Assembly (NCBI GenBank): GCA_964485695.1
Contig: CAZAKZ010000074.1
Location: forward strand, 1 to 26,959
Source of the DNA: CAZAKZ01 sp964485695
GTDB taxonomy: Bacteria; Planctomycetota; JAFGQW01
Length of the DNA stretch: 26,959 nt
Reading direction: 5' to 3'
Position numbers and translations under genes: made by a program. The notes beneath the pieces were generated by a model. It did no database searches and was not told the DNA's origin. It saw only the letters and a list, made by a program, of their open reading frames with translations. Shown piece after piece: positions 15,806-24,538 of this stretch; positions within the stretch are counted from its first letter, which is position 1, and the number at the start of each line of letters is the position of its first letter.

Positions 15806-17536
15806 TTACTTCACCCGGATGATGGGCGGCAGGTAGTCCGCCGGCGCCTCGAAACCCAGCAGGTTGAGGACCGTTGCCGCCATGTTGCCCAGGCCGAGGC
15901 GTTCGGTGTGCAGGTTCAGGCTGTACCGGTGCGTGTCCGGCCCGTGGATGATAAGCGGCACCGGATTCAGGGTGTGGCTCACCAGCACCACGGGTATACC
16001 ATCCTCCTCCTTGATCCGGCGCTTCTCCCGGTCCCACTTCACCATCTGCTCCGCGTTGCCGTGATCCGCGGTGACGATGAGGGTGCCGCCGGCGGCATCC
16101 ACGGCCGAGAGGATCTCCCCGAGTCCCTGGTCCACGGCCTCCACCGCCGTCACCGTGGCCGGCAGGTCTCCGGTGTGTCCGACCATGTCCCCGTTGGCGA
16201 AGTTCACCCGGATGAATCCGTGCCTCCCCCCCCGGATCGCTTCCACCGTGGCCCGGGCCACCTCGGCGGCCTTCATTTCCGGGGCTTCGGCAAAGGAGTC
16301 GACCCTGTCCGAGGGGAGTTTCACCTGGGTCTCCAGGATCTCGTCGTCGTCCCGGGGTTCCTGCGTGCGCACGATTTCTCCGGCCCGGTCCACGTAGGTG
16401 CCCGAGTTGTTTCCGTGCCAGAAGTAGGTGACGTGGCCGAATTTCTGGGTCTCGCTCGCGGCGAACTGGACGACGCGGTTGTGGGCCAGGTACTCCGAGA
16501 GGGTTCGGTCGATGGCCGGGGGCTCCACCAGGAAGGTCCGGGGGATCCCGGCATCCCCGTCGTACTGGGTCATGCCTGCGTACAGGACGTCGGGCCGGGG
16601 GCCGCGCTCGAAATGGGAGAAGTCCTCGGCCTCGAAGGCCCGGCTGATCTCCACGGCCCGGTCCCCCCGGAAGTTGAAGAACACCACGGCGTCCCCGTCC
16701 TGCATCGCGCCCACGGGCTCTCCAGGATTTTCCGGGTCCTCGATGACCCAGGCGGGTAGGTTCTGGTCGTCCAGGTCGTGCTTCTTGCGGAGAGCCAGGA
16801 CGGCCTCCACCGCGCTCGAGAACAGTCCTTCCTCGCACCGGCCGTGGACGTGGGCGTTCCAGCCGCGCTCCACCACGGACCAGTCGGCCTCGTAGCGGTC
16901 CATGGTGACCCGCATCCGGCCTCCGCCCGAGGCCGTGTGATACCGGAGTCCCTGGTCACGCTGATCCTTCAGGGCCTTTTCGAGGCGCTCGAAGTAGTTT
17001 TCCGCGCTCCGTTTGTCCACGTCCCGGCCATCGGCCAGACCGTGGACGTAGAGGGTCTGGATGCCGCCCTTGGCGGCGTGTTCGATGAGGGACTCCGGGT
17101 GACGGATGTGGCTGTGGACGTTTCCGTCCGAGACCAGGCCGATGAGGTGCAGGGCCGAACCGCGGCTGGTGGTGCGCTCCACGATGGACTGCCAGACCTT
17201 TCCCTCGAAGAGCGGTCCCTGAACCGCCATGTTCACCAGCTTGGCGCCCTGGGCCACGACGCGGCCGGCGCCCAGGGCGTTGTGGCCCACCTCGGAATTC
17301 CCCTGATCCGCGTCCGAGGGCATGCCCACGGCCGTGCCGTGGGCCGCCAGGTGCGTCACGATCTTCTCTTCCGCGGCCAGGCGGTCCAGCACCGGCGTGT
17401 TCGCGTTCCAGACGGCATTGAATTCGTACCCGTCCCGGGTTCCGAGGAAGCTGCCGACTCCGTCCAGGATCACGAGGACGAGGGGGCCGGTCACACCGGG
17501 GTAGGTGGCATGGGGATCGAGATGGAACTCACTCAC
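15806..17536 (-). CDS. gpmI: 2,3-bisphosphoglycerate-independent phosphoglycerate mutase
   Basis: This glycolytic and gluconeogenic enzyme interconverts 3- and 2-phosphoglycerate through a phosphoserine, using two metal ions, in the cytoplasm. I place the start at the GTG at 17536, six bases after AGGAGG (complement of 17543-17548); a TTG at 17554 would put that site inside the gene. This gives 576 residues, a little longer than the usual 510-550. Metal and catalytic motifs are visible: VLVILDGVG (Asp25), the catalytic serine in DQGNSEVGHNALGAGRVV (Ser81), FNFRGDRA, NFANGDMVGHTGD, and ADHGNAEQM near the C-terminus. The end LNLLGFEAPADYLPP is typical. The first motif reads DGVG instead of the common DGWG, and PSDADQGNSEVG instead of PEGQMGNSEVG, which marks a divergent subgroup. 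It has its own promoter and no functional link to its neighbours. Confidence 0.95.
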   Translation of the reverse strand: MSEFHLDPHATYPGVTGPLVLVILDGVGSFLGTRDGYEFNAVWNANTPVLDRLAAEEKIVTHLAAHGTAVGMPSDADQGNSEVGHNALGAGRVVAQGAKLVNMAVQGPLFEGKVWQSIVERTTSRGSALHLIGLVSDGNVHSHIRHPESLIEHAAKGGIQTLYVHGLADGRDVDKRSAENYFERLEKALKDQRDQGLRYHTASGGGRMRVTMDRYEADWSVVERGWNAHVHGRCEEGLFSSAVEAVLALRKKHDLDDQNLPAWVIEDPENPGEPVGAMQDGDAVVFFNFRGDRAVEISRAFEAEDFSHFERGPRPDVLYAGMTQYDGDAGIPRTFLVEPPAIDRTLSEYLAHNRVVQFAASETQKFGHVTYFWHGNNSGTYVDRAGEIVRTQEPRDDDEILETQVKLPSDRVDSFAEAPEMKAAEVARATVEAIRGGRHGFIRVNFANGDMVGHTGDLPATVTAVEAVDQGLGEILSAVDAAGGTLIVTADHGNAEQMVKWDREKRRIKEEDGIPVVLVSHTLNPVPLIIHGPDTHRYSLNLHTERLGLGNMAATVLNLLGFEAPADYLPPIIRVK

Positions 17537-17542
17537 GTCTGG

Positions 17543-17548
17543 CCTCCT
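17543..17548 (-). promoter_or_regulatory. Ribosome binding site that fixes the gpmI start
   Basis: AGGAGG on the minus strand lies six bases before the GTG at 17536 and inside the frame that would start at the TTG at 17554, so GTG is preferred. Confidence 0.8.
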
Positions 17549-17574
17549 GATCAACGACGGTTGCGGCCAGGAAC

Positions 17575-17603
17575 AATTAACGCTCTTTTCCTACCCTGGT
17601 CAA
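17575..17603 (-). promoter_or_regulatory. Sigma-70-type promoter of gpmI
   Basis: On the minus strand TTGACC (17598-17603) and TTAATT (17575-17580) are separated by 17 bases, about 40 bases upstream of the GTG start. TTGACC is the same -35 as in the promoter at 12324-12352. Confidence 0.55.
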
Positions 17604-17620
17604 TCTCCGCATTGCACGGT

Positions 17621-17649
17621 TTTCAAACGACCGTTCGGTCCTGTACAAG
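17621..17649 (+). promoter_or_regulatory. Candidate operator dyad within a weak promoter of the 17772 gene
   Basis: GACCG-tt-CGGTC (17629-17640), within aaacgaccgttcggtcc, resembles the operators of TetR/AcrR-type repressors. It lies between a weak -35 TTTCAA (17621-17626) and -10 TACAAG (17644-17649) spaced by 17 bases, so a bound protein would block that promoter, and it is also upstream of the gpmI promoter. No regulator gene is in the window. Confidence 0.35.
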
Positions 17650-17771
17650 GCTGCGAGCAATCCTTCCCGTGATTTGTGGATTCCGTTCTTGTTCAGGCCG
17701 GGAGTTCAGTAGTAATATTGACGGATTATGAGCGGGTCATGACTTCGGGCACCTTCGAGGGGTGCGGCGGC

Positions 17772-19397
17772 GTGCGGATTTCACGGCGATTCTGGATGCT
17801 GGTGCTTCTGGCAGCGGCAACGGCGTTCATCGTCATTCTCAGGCGCCAGGATCAATTCACGCATCCGTACGTCTGGGTCGAGGACGGGACCTTCACCATT
17901 CCTCAGCTCGCCCGGCACGGTCTCCTGTCGGTTTTTGAACCGATCTCGGGCTATTGCGTCCTCTCGTCCAAGCTGATCAGTGCGGCGGCGATAACCCTCT
18001 CGTTCTACTACTATCCGGAAGTCACCTGCGCCCTGAATCTCGTCTTCACGGTCCTGGTGGTGATGGCGGTTGCCATCGCCCCGACCCGCCTCCGCTGGCG
18101 CTGGGCCTGCGCTCTCCTGGTGCTGTTCATCCCCACCGACAGCGAGTGCTTCGGCGTCTCGCACTATTCTATTTACTGGGCGGGATTGCTGGTGGTTCTG
18201 ACCCTCCTCTGGAATCGCGAGGGGCGGTCGACCGCGTGGCGGTACGGCCTTGCCGTCCTTGGAGGACTGTCCTCACCCCTGGTTATCGGCCTGTTGCCGC
18301 TGTTCTGGATCCGGGCCACCACCGAACGCACCCGGGCTGAGATCCGGTTTGCCGTCCTTGTCACCGCCGTGGCCGCGGTGCAGATCGTGCTCTATATCAC
18401 CACCTTTGAGGGACGGCCCGGCCAATTTCCCGAACCGCGCCAGGTATTCGTCTTTCTCGACAAGAACCTGGGTTACTTTCTCGCCCAGTCGATCGCGTCG
18501 GACTACACCCTCGGCTTTGCCCTGTTTCTCCTGGTCTGGATCGGGGCCGGGTGCGTCCTGGCGTATCCGAGGAAACAGCATGTCCTGCTCCTTCTGACGG
18601 CCGCGTTTCTGGTAGGGGCGGGGATGGCAGCGATCCGGCAGGATGTCGAGGTCATTCATCCCATCCTCGGAGGACCGAGGTATTTCTTCTACCCATATAT
18701 CCTGCTCTTCTGGATCCTGGCCTGGATCGCCGCCACGTCGAGAAGGAGGACGGTCAAGGGGGTGAGCGTGGGGATGATCCTCCTGGCCGTGGCCAACAGC
18801 ATCCCCCACTTCGTGCGCGATCATGATCCGGTCGACTGGCGTTGCCACGTCGACAGGTGTCTGGCCAGTGAATACGAGGTCGGGATACCGCTGCACTCCA
18901 CCGGCAGGGCCGTCGACTTCTGGCACCTGAAGCTGGAGCCAGCCGATTGCGGGAAGCTGGTGGGTGCCGGCTTCGTGGGTTCTCCGTATCGGAACGACTG
19001 CCCGCCGAAGGCCGCGATCGAATGCGTGAACGGGGGCGGGCGGTGCCGTACAGGAGGGGCCGTCGACCTGATCCTGACGGCGCCCGGTTCGCGCGACATG
19101 GTGTATCAGATCGGCTCCTCATTCGGGACCGGCCCGATCCCGGTCGGCCGCCGCAGGATTCCGCTCGACAACGACGACCTGCTCAAGATCTCCATCACCG
19201 GCTGCTGCCCCGGGATCTTCTTGGGCTACCACGGTGTCATTGACTCCCGAGGCCGGGCAGAGGCGCGCATCAAGATCCCCGGATTTTCTGCGTTGACCGG
19301 CAGCCGCATCCACACCGCCTTCGTGATCCTGGACCCCGACGCGCCCTTCCGCATCTGTGCGATCTCAGACGTGTTGTCGCTGATGGTCGCGGAGTGA
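17772..19397 (+). CDS. Polytopic membrane protein (GT-C-like) carrying the shared C-terminal module
   Basis: I choose the GTG at 17772 because GAGGGG (17757-17762) lies nine bases before it and the product begins MRISRRFWMLVLLAAATAF, a normal membrane-insertion start; the frame is open from a GTG at 17676 and an ATG at 17739 lacks a site. This gives 541 residues. About ten to eleven membrane segments fill residues 5-350, with an acidic first loop (YVWVEDGTFTIPQLARHG) and GGPRYFFYPY late, in the style of uncharacterised GT-C-type membrane glycosyltransferases. A cysteine-bearing extracytoplasmic region follows, and residues about 418-541 are the common module (YQIGSSFGTGPIPV, DDLLKISI, GVIDSRGRAEARIKIP, VILDPDAPFRICAIS). 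The module thus sits outside the membrane, consistent with its presence on secreted proteins. Enzymatic activity is inference only. Confidence 0.8.
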   Translation: MRISRRFWMLVLLAAATAFIVILRRQDQFTHPYVWVEDGTFTIPQLARHGLLSVFEPISGYCVLSSKLISAAAITLSFYYYPEVTCALNLVFTVLVVMAVAIAPTRLRWRWACALLVLFIPTDSECFGVSHYSIYWAGLLVVLTLLWNREGRSTAWRYGLAVLGGLSSPLVIGLLPLFWIRATTERTRAEIRFAVLVTAVAAVQIVLYITTFEGRPGQFPEPRQVFVFLDKNLGYFLAQSIASDYTLGFALFLLVWIGAGCVLAYPRKQHVLLLLTAAFLVGAGMAAIRQDVEVIHPILGGPRYFFYPYILLFWILAWIAATSRRRTVKGVSVGMILLAVANSIPHFVRDHDPVDWRCHVDRCLASEYEVGIPLHSTGRAVDFWHLKLEPADCGKLVGAGFVGSPYRNDCPPKAAIECVNGGGRCRTGGAVDLILTAPGSRDMVYQIGSSFGTGPIPVGRRRIPLDNDDLLKISITGCCPGIFLGYHGVIDSRGRAEARIKIPGFSALTGSRIHTAFVILDPDAPFRICAISDVLSLMVAE

Positions 19398-19531
19398 GCT
19401 TTTTTCCGGCCATTCCCGGGGTATCCCTGGCTCAATTGACAAAAATCTGGGAAACTCGGTTTTGTTCGCGGCCACGCGAGGATACCGGATCCGTCCGGGG
19501 TCCGGGATGATCGACCTGGAAAGGAGCCACC

Positions 19532-20737
19532 ATGAAGCGTATGGCCCTCGCTTCGGGACTCGTCACCGCTCTGTGCCTCATCCCCCATTTCACCCAGGCC
19601 CAGACCACGCCCGGAAACATCGCCGTCATCACCGGCACCGCACTCCTGGAGATCTCCCCCTCCGGCCCGATCACCACCATCGCCCAGGTGCCGGCCGGAC
19701 AGAGAGCCATTGGCATCTGTCCCACCATCGACAACCGCGGCGTGGCCCTCCTCACCCAGGCCGTTTCCTTGAACCTGACCACGATCAGGGTCCTCGAGGT
19801 GAAGAACGGCCAGGTGACCACCCTCGCCTGGACCCGCAAGACGACGCTCGGAACTCTCTTTCCCGTCCTTCAGGGCGGCATCGTGCCGGAACAGCGCGGC
19901 GACTACATCATCGCCAGCCCCCTGGGCGTCCACCGTGTCCACGGGATCGGGAGAAACCTCCTCACCCTCCATACCCTCACGCCCACCGGCCTGTGCGACA
20001 ATCTAGTGCCCGGTGGCTGGCTCACTTTCACCAACAACGCCGTCGCCGCCCTCACACGCAGCGGCGCGAAAACCCAGGTGGCTCGCATCGGAGGAATGAT
20101 CCCCATCGGAAGGGGGAGTATGGCCACGGACACCACCACCGGCAACGCCTTCGTGGCCCAGGGCGCCCTCTATGCGGTGGACCTCGTCAGGAAGAAGATC
20201 TCCACCCTTGCTTCCGGAGCCCCCCTCGGCTTTGTTCTGTCCGTGGACATCGATCCCGGGGACCGGTCTCTCATCGTCGGAACCAGCACCCACGTCTTCC
20301 GCACGGACAGGCAGGGCAGGGTGCTTGGCACGCTCGCCGCCAACATCAAGGCCGTCGGTGTCGCGGTCATCGGATCCAACCACCTGGCGGGATACAGTCT
20401 TCCTACCCCGGGCTCGAAGTACTCCCTGTTCGTCTCGTTTCCGCATCCCAACCTCGCCTACGAGCTGGGCGCTTCCTTCGGATTTTTCCCGGGTATCCCC
20501 ACGCCGTCCGGCATCCTCCCCCTGAATGCGGACAACCTCCTCTTCCTGTCCAGGGAAGTGCCCGCGATGTTCATCGACTTCAGCGGGCGGCTGGACTCCG
20601 GAGGCCACGCGTTTGCGGGCGTGGCCATACCCAAGGCGCCCCTTCACGGAGTCCGATTCTATCTCGCTGCACTGGATCATGACTCCGGGGGGAAGATCCG
20701 GATCATCTCCGAACCCATGGGCGTGACCCTCGAGTGA
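19532..20737 (+). CDS. Secreted beta-propeller protein with shared C-terminal module
   Basis: This encodes 401 residues. GGAAAGGAG six bases before the ATG is the same ribosome site as at the 2342 gene. Residues 1-23 are a signal peptide ending TQA. Residues about 27-280 hold repeated short strands typical of a propeller (IAVITGTALLEISPSG, VLEVKNGQVTTLAW, GALYAVDLVRKKISTLASG, TSTHVFRTDRQGRVLGTLA). Residues about 286-401 are the common module (YELGASFGFFPGIP, LPLNADNLLFLS, GRLDSGGHAFAGVAIP, then HDSGGKIRIIS and a last strand VTLE). A TTGACA at 19436-19441 is a possible -35, but the -10 at 18 bases (TTTTGT) is poor. It is convergent with the gene ending at 20780. Function is unknown; a surface binding role is likely. 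Confidence 0.85.
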   Translation: MKRMALASGLVTALCLIPHFTQAQTTPGNIAVITGTALLEISPSGPITTIAQVPAGQRAIGICPTIDNRGVALLTQAVSLNLTTIRVLEVKNGQVTTLAWTRKTTLGTLFPVLQGGIVPEQRGDYIIASPLGVHRVHGIGRNLLTLHTLTPTGLCDNLVPGGWLTFTNNAVAALTRSGAKTQVARIGGMIPIGRGSMATDTTTGNAFVAQGALYAVDLVRKKISTLASGAPLGFVLSVDIDPGDRSLIVGTSTHVFRTDRQGRVLGTLAANIKAVGVAVIGSNHLAGYSLPTPGSKYSLFVSFPHPNLAYELGASFGFFPGIPTPSGILPLNADNLLFLSREVPAMFIDFSGRLDSGGHAFAGVAIPKAPLHGVRFYLAALDHDSGGKIRIISEPMGVTLE

Positions 20738-20779
20738 TCCGGCGAGTGATTCCGCCGTGGGCCCTTTGCGGGCAGAAGA

Positions 20780-23700
20780 TCACTTCTTCACCCGGGGCAT
20801 GATCCGCACGGTACCGAGAGTGCACGCCGGGCCGAGGATGCGCTTGCCCTCGGGCCGGGTTGTGTCCAGGACCACTACCTTCACCGTGCAGGGACCGGGG
20901 GGGAGCCCGGCCAGGCGGGCCGGGTAGATGTCCTCGACGATGACGTCTTTCTCCACCCGGGAAAACGGGAGGGTCCAGTCACCCGGATCGTGGCGGGTGT
21001 ACCAGGGTCTACCCCGCCTGGCGGTCTTGCCGCCCGTGTCGAGGTGGAAGGCCGGCATCACGTGGTCGCGCACCGGCCCGGTGACGCGCCACCAGGTGGC
21101 GAGGGTGAGTATCCCCCGTTCCCGCGCGGTCCGGGGCAGGCGGTAGGCGAGGAGCTCCACTCCCGGGGCCGGCTTCGCAGGGGGATCCACTTCAACGGCG
21201 TCCTCGGGGATCCCCTTCACCACGGGGGCGGTGGCGCCGGGCAAGGCAAAGGTCTTGACGGCGGGAAACACGGTGCAGGCGAGATTCCGGTCCGCCGGGC
21301 GGCGCCGGGTCACCTTCGGCTCGGGGATTTCGAGGACGCCGACCGGCCGGCCCGCATCATCGATCCGATTCTCCAGGGAGGTGCCCAGGGCCGCGCAGAG
21401 GGACTCCATCCCGGCAAGAATGGCCTGCGCGGATTTCGGATCGGCCAGGACCGTGCGCCCGAGCTGGGCGAGGACGGGGATGACCTCGATGCGGTGAACG
21501 CCTCTCCGGGACAGGTGAAGCCGGAACAGAGCGGATTGCCTGCCCTCGGGCTTCAGCTTACAGTCGAAAAGCAGGTTCCCCATGTCGTAGACCACCACCT
21601 TGCCGTCCATCACCTCCATACCCTGGAGGCGGTGGGCCGAGTGGCCCAGGATGACGTCCACGCCGCTACGGAAAGCGATGCGGGCCATGGTCCTGTGGAT
21701 GGGCTGGGTATCCCGGACCCAGTTGCGGCCCCAGTGAATCGTGAGGATCAGGATGTCGCACCGGCCTGCGGCCCATTTGCCCATGGACCTCATCTTCCTT
21801 TTGAAGATCTCGAGGCCCTTGTCCTCAGGGGCGTGGTTGGTGCCCGGGCGGTTCTCGTCGGCCCGAAAGTAGCGCATGGTGGTGTCCAGTCCCGCGATGC
21901 CCACGCGGGTGCGTCCGATGCGGACGAGCCGGGGCGTCTCGGCCCGGGCCTCGGTGTCTCCGTTGCCCACGCACACGAGGCCGGCCCTGTCGCACCACAG
22001 CCCGGTGTCCTTCACGCTTTCAGGGCCGTAGTCGCCGCCGTGGTTGTTGGCGGCGGTGACGATGTCGATCCCGGCCCGGGTGAGGCACTGCAGCATCTCC
22101 GGCCGGGCCCGGTAATAGAACGGACAGCGTTCCCCCTTTTTTGCCGGCCGTCCGCCCAGGGACACGCAGCACTCGAGGTTGCAGAGCGCCGCATCCGCCG
22201 AAGAGAGTATGTTCCGGACACCGGCCAGGGGCCAGTCCACACCGTGGCGGCTCACCAGGTCGTGTTCCCACCTGGCCAGCACCGTGTCTCCTGCCGCCAC
22301 CAGCACGTCTGGATCCTCAGGGGAGGACGTCGATAGCCGGATAGCGCGGGCCTGGACCTTGAAGGTACGGCAGGTCTCGAGGACGAGGCCCCGCACCTCC
22401 AGGCAGAACCGCGTGCGGCTCCAGGTCAGGCCCGCGGTCTCGGTGATGCACACGGGGACGAGGACGCAGTCGGGCCAGCTCCCCTTCCCACGGCGCTCGT
22501 CCAGGGCCAGGGCCCAGAACTCCCCCCTTCCGGGGCCGTTTTTCTCGAGGTCTCGGTTGAAATGCGCCTCGTCCACGAGCCGGACCTGGAGCGTTTTTCC
22601 CACCCAGGCCTTGAGTGCTGCGTGCACTGGCGTCCTCAGTTCACCCAGGCCCCCGCGGGTCCGGTCCAACAGGGGCATCACGGCCACGGTCCCCTTGTCC
22701 GGCACGGTCCGGGACCGCAGGAGCCGGTCCACGACCCTGGAGGATAAGTTTGCCCAGATCTCCGCCGCCGGCGCTTTCGTGGTGGCGACCTCTCTTTTCC
22801 CGGCGGGCTTCCTGGCCAGGGTGAACCGGCCCTTTCCGGTCGGCTTGAGGCGCGATTCCCGGCTCCGGAACCAGGATCGAAGGCGGGAAAGATTCCGGCT
22901 TTTCTCGAGGATCGTATCGGCCAGCGTCCCGGAGGCGCAGAGCTTCCTTACCCATTTCGTCCGGAACTTTTCGGGCAAGGTGGCGGCACGGCGAAGGCAC
23001 GCGTTCCGGCCGGCCGCGGCCAGGGCCTGGATGAGCTTCATCCGGTTCTCGAGGCCCGCCTCGTGCCAGCGGACCAGGGCGCATTCCAGCACGTCGGGGG
23101 GTGGTGTTTTTGGGGCGTCGCGGAGGAACCAGGCATACCCCGCATTCACCTCCTTCGCCGGATGGAAGTCGAACCACCGGGTCCGGTGGTTGTCCCGGAG
23201 GCCGGGATTCTTGCCCTGGATGCGATACTCGGCCCGGTAGTCCCAGCCCAGGTGGTCCTTCCCTCCTCCGGCCTGGCGGCACCACACCAGGGCGTCGGTG
23301 TAGATCCGGCCGAAGTGGCTCCGCTTCCCGCGAACGGGATTGGCGTCCCGGGAACAGTCCACGGAGAACCAGCCCAGGCCGGTGAGATAGACCTCGGTCC
23401 ATCGGTGGAAGACCACGTCCGTGGTGGGCAGCGAGCGCAATCCATTGGTCGAACCGCCCACGTACCGCGTGGGCAGGCCGGCCAGGCGACAGAGGCCGGA
23501 GAGTACGTAGTTGTACTCGCTGCAGGATCCGGTTCCCCGGGCCAGTACCACGGCTGCGGGATCCCAGCGGGAATCCCGGACGTATCGGATCTTCTCCACG
23601 ATGTGGTCGTGGATCCGTAGGAGCTTCTCGAAGTCGCTTTGGGCACCGCGGGTCAGGTCCGCGGCCGTCTTCCGCATGAAGGGGGAGCGCATGGAGTAGT

Positions 23701-24136
23701 TGGGCAGGGGCCGGAGGTAGCGCTTCCGCACCCCGGCCGCCAGATCGGAGCCGCCCTTTGCGGCGTGCGCCCCGGGCGAGACCCAGCGCAGGTTGCGCAG
23801 GGTGACGCCGGCCACGAATCCCACCTCCACCCACTGGTTCGCCTCCAGGCGTTCGAAGGCGTAGCGGGCCAGCCTCTGGCCGTGGACGTCGGTGAAGACG
23901 CGCTCGAGGCCCTTCCTGGAGAGGTGGAGGTAGCGGATCTCCTGGCGGGGGGAGGCCAGCGGCAGGGGGAGGAACACCTCGATGTTCATTGCGGCCGAGG
24001 CAGTGGGATTCATGAGGCGGTATTCGTAGCGCACCGTGCGGTGCGCCGATCCCCAGGTCGTGATCTTCTGGGCTGCCGTCCGGGCCGCTGCCGGCAGCGT
24101 CAGGGCAAGGAGAATCGATACGAGGGCGGAGCGCAT
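20780..24136 (-). CDS. Transglutaminase-like / CapA-type metallophosphatase fusion protein, secreted
   Basis: This encodes 1118 residues from the ATG at 24136; AGGAGGTGA lies eight bases before it, and a GTG at 24145 overlaps that site. Residues 1-22 are a signal peptide. Residues about 25-340 are a transglutaminase-like domain with Cys205 (GTGSCSEYNY), His244 (FHRWTEVYL) and Asp260 (WFSVDCS), so the triad is present. About 480-600 looks like a CsgG/LpoB-type domain (GTVAVMPLLDRTRGG, VRLVDEAHFNRDLEK). About 610-880 is the PGA_cap/CapA fold (AAGDTVLARW, CNLECCVSLGG, TAANNHGGDYGPES, ILTIHWGRNW, GHSAHRLQGMEV, YDMGNLLFD), related to metallophosphoesterases and named for capsule and poly-gamma-glutamate synthesis. 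About 985-1118 is a beta-sandwich. All key motifs look intact. It probably acts on peptides or envelope polymers outside the cell; the real reaction is unknown. Confidence 0.88.
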   Translation of the reverse strand: MRSALVSILLALTLPAAARTAAQKITTWGSAHRTVRYEYRLMNPTASAAMNIEVFLPLPLASPRQEIRYLHLSRKGLERVFTDVHGQRLARYAFERLEANQWVEVGFVAGVTLRNLRWVSPGAHAAKGGSDLAAGVRKRYLRPLPNYSMRSPFMRKTAADLTRGAQSDFEKLLRIHDHIVEKIRYVRDSRWDPAAVVLARGTGSCSEYNYVLSGLCRLAGLPTRYVGGSTNGLRSLPTTDVVFHRWTEVYLTGLGWFSVDCSRDANPVRGKRSHFGRIYTDALVWCRQAGGGKDHLGWDYRAEYRIQGKNPGLRDNHRTRWFDFHPAKEVNAGYAWFLRDAPKTPPPDVLECALVRWHEAGLENRMKLIQALAAAGRNACLRRAATLPEKFRTKWVRKLCASGTLADTILEKSRNLSRLRSWFRSRESRLKPTGKGRFTLARKPAGKREVATTKAPAAEIWANLSSRVVDRLLRSRTVPDKGTVAVMPLLDRTRGGLGELRTPVHAALKAWVGKTLQVRLVDEAHFNRDLEKNGPGRGEFWALALDERRGKGSWPDCVLVPVCITETAGLTWSRTRFCLEVRGLVLETCRTFKVQARAIRLSTSSPEDPDVLVAAGDTVLARWEHDLVSRHGVDWPLAGVRNILSSADAALCNLECCVSLGGRPAKKGERCPFYYRARPEMLQCLTRAGIDIVTAANNHGGDYGPESVKDTGLWCDRAGLVCVGNGDTEARAETPRLVRIGRTRVGIAGLDTTMRYFRADENRPGTNHAPEDKGLEIFKRKMRSMGKWAAGRCDILILTIHWGRNWVRDTQPIHRTMARIAFRSGVDVILGHSAHRLQGMEVMDGKVVVYDMGNLLFDCKLKPEGRQSALFRLHLSRRGVHRIEVIPVLAQLGRTVLADPKSAQAILAGMESLCAALGTSLENRIDDAGRPVGVLEIPEPKVTRRRPADRNLACTVFPAVKTFALPGATAPVVKGIPEDAVEVDPPAKPAPGVELLAYRLPRTARERGILTLATWWRVTGPVRDHVMPAFHLDTGGKTARRGRPWYTRHDPGDWTLPFSRVEKDVIVEDIYPARLAGLPPGPCTVKVVVLDTTRPEGKRILGPACTLGTVRIMPRVKK

Positions 24137-24145
24137 TGGGGTCAC

Positions 24146-24480
24146 CTCCTGGAGTCGATGAAAACGAGATCTGATTGTAATCCACCGTCCCTTCCCGGGG
24201 AAGGATTCCCCTGTATGCGGTTGACCACAGCCAGGAGGATCGAGCCGATGTTTTTACACGTAGAGCGGCCTCGTTACGCATTTCGACATGCTCCCGTAAG
24301 CCCCCCCCCCGGAGGGGATAGCCCCCTCCGGGATGGTCAAAAAATACACGCCGATCACAAAAGCTTGACCACGCGATCGGCCGGGCCTGATACTGGACCA
24401 GGCGTATCCCGGAAAGCGCGCCCAATCCATGCTGATCACCATGGACTGCCCAGGATCCCCGAAGTGGCCGATCTTCGTCC
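24146..24480. other. Non-coding leader/intergenic region with dyads and a ten-base C run
   Basis: No gene is supported here. A run of ten C (24301-24310) is followed by the stem CCGGAGGGG / CCCCTCCGG (24309-24317 with 24323-24331). Further dyads are TGGTCAA/TTGACCA (24334-24340 with 24365-24371), GCCGATC/GATCGGC (24350-24356 with 24375-24381) and TCCATG/CATGGA around 24427-24446. They are short and I assign no function. Confidence 0.5.
24174..24202 (-). promoter_or_regulatory. Candidate promoter of the 20780-24136 gene
   Basis: On the minus strand a good -10, TACAAT (24174-24179), lies 17 bases after a poor -35, TTCCCC (24197-24202). The -35 overlaps the small dyad CTTCCC-g-GGGAAG (24191-24203). 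Confidence 0.4.
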
Positions 24481-24510
24481 AAAAAAAAGAACCCGGCATC
24501 AGCCGGGTTC
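24481..24510 (-). terminator. Rho-independent terminator of the 24539-26686 gene
   Basis: On the minus strand GAACCCGG (24503-24510), loop ctgatg, CCGGGTTC (24489-24496) is followed directly by eight T (24481-24488). This is 28 bases after the stop codon and is the only textbook intrinsic terminator in the window. Confidence 0.92.
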
Positions 24511-24538
24511 AGGATCGAGAGAATCGGTCTGCAACGAA

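Noticed and set aside
19398..19440. Terminator after the 17772-19397 gene at the T run near 19400
   Set aside because: There is no stable stem before the T run.
20990..22336. 448-codon + strand frame
   Set aside because: Antisense to the CapA half of the 20780-24136 gene, whose motifs are intact.
24309..24331. Possible third copy of the family 1 hairpin
   Set aside because: It shares only GAGGGGATA-x-CCCCC; the conserved tail (GGGAATCGAG, AAGTCCT) is missing.
24350..24473. GATCGGCC/GGCCGATC pair at about the spacing of family 2 hairpins
   Set aside because: Only the terminal eight bases pair; the arms inside are not complementary and the ATCYCAC apex is absent.
24254..24499. 81-codon minus-strand frame between two genes
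   Set aside because: It spans the intrinsic terminator and several dyads, has no ribosome site and no recognisable motif.
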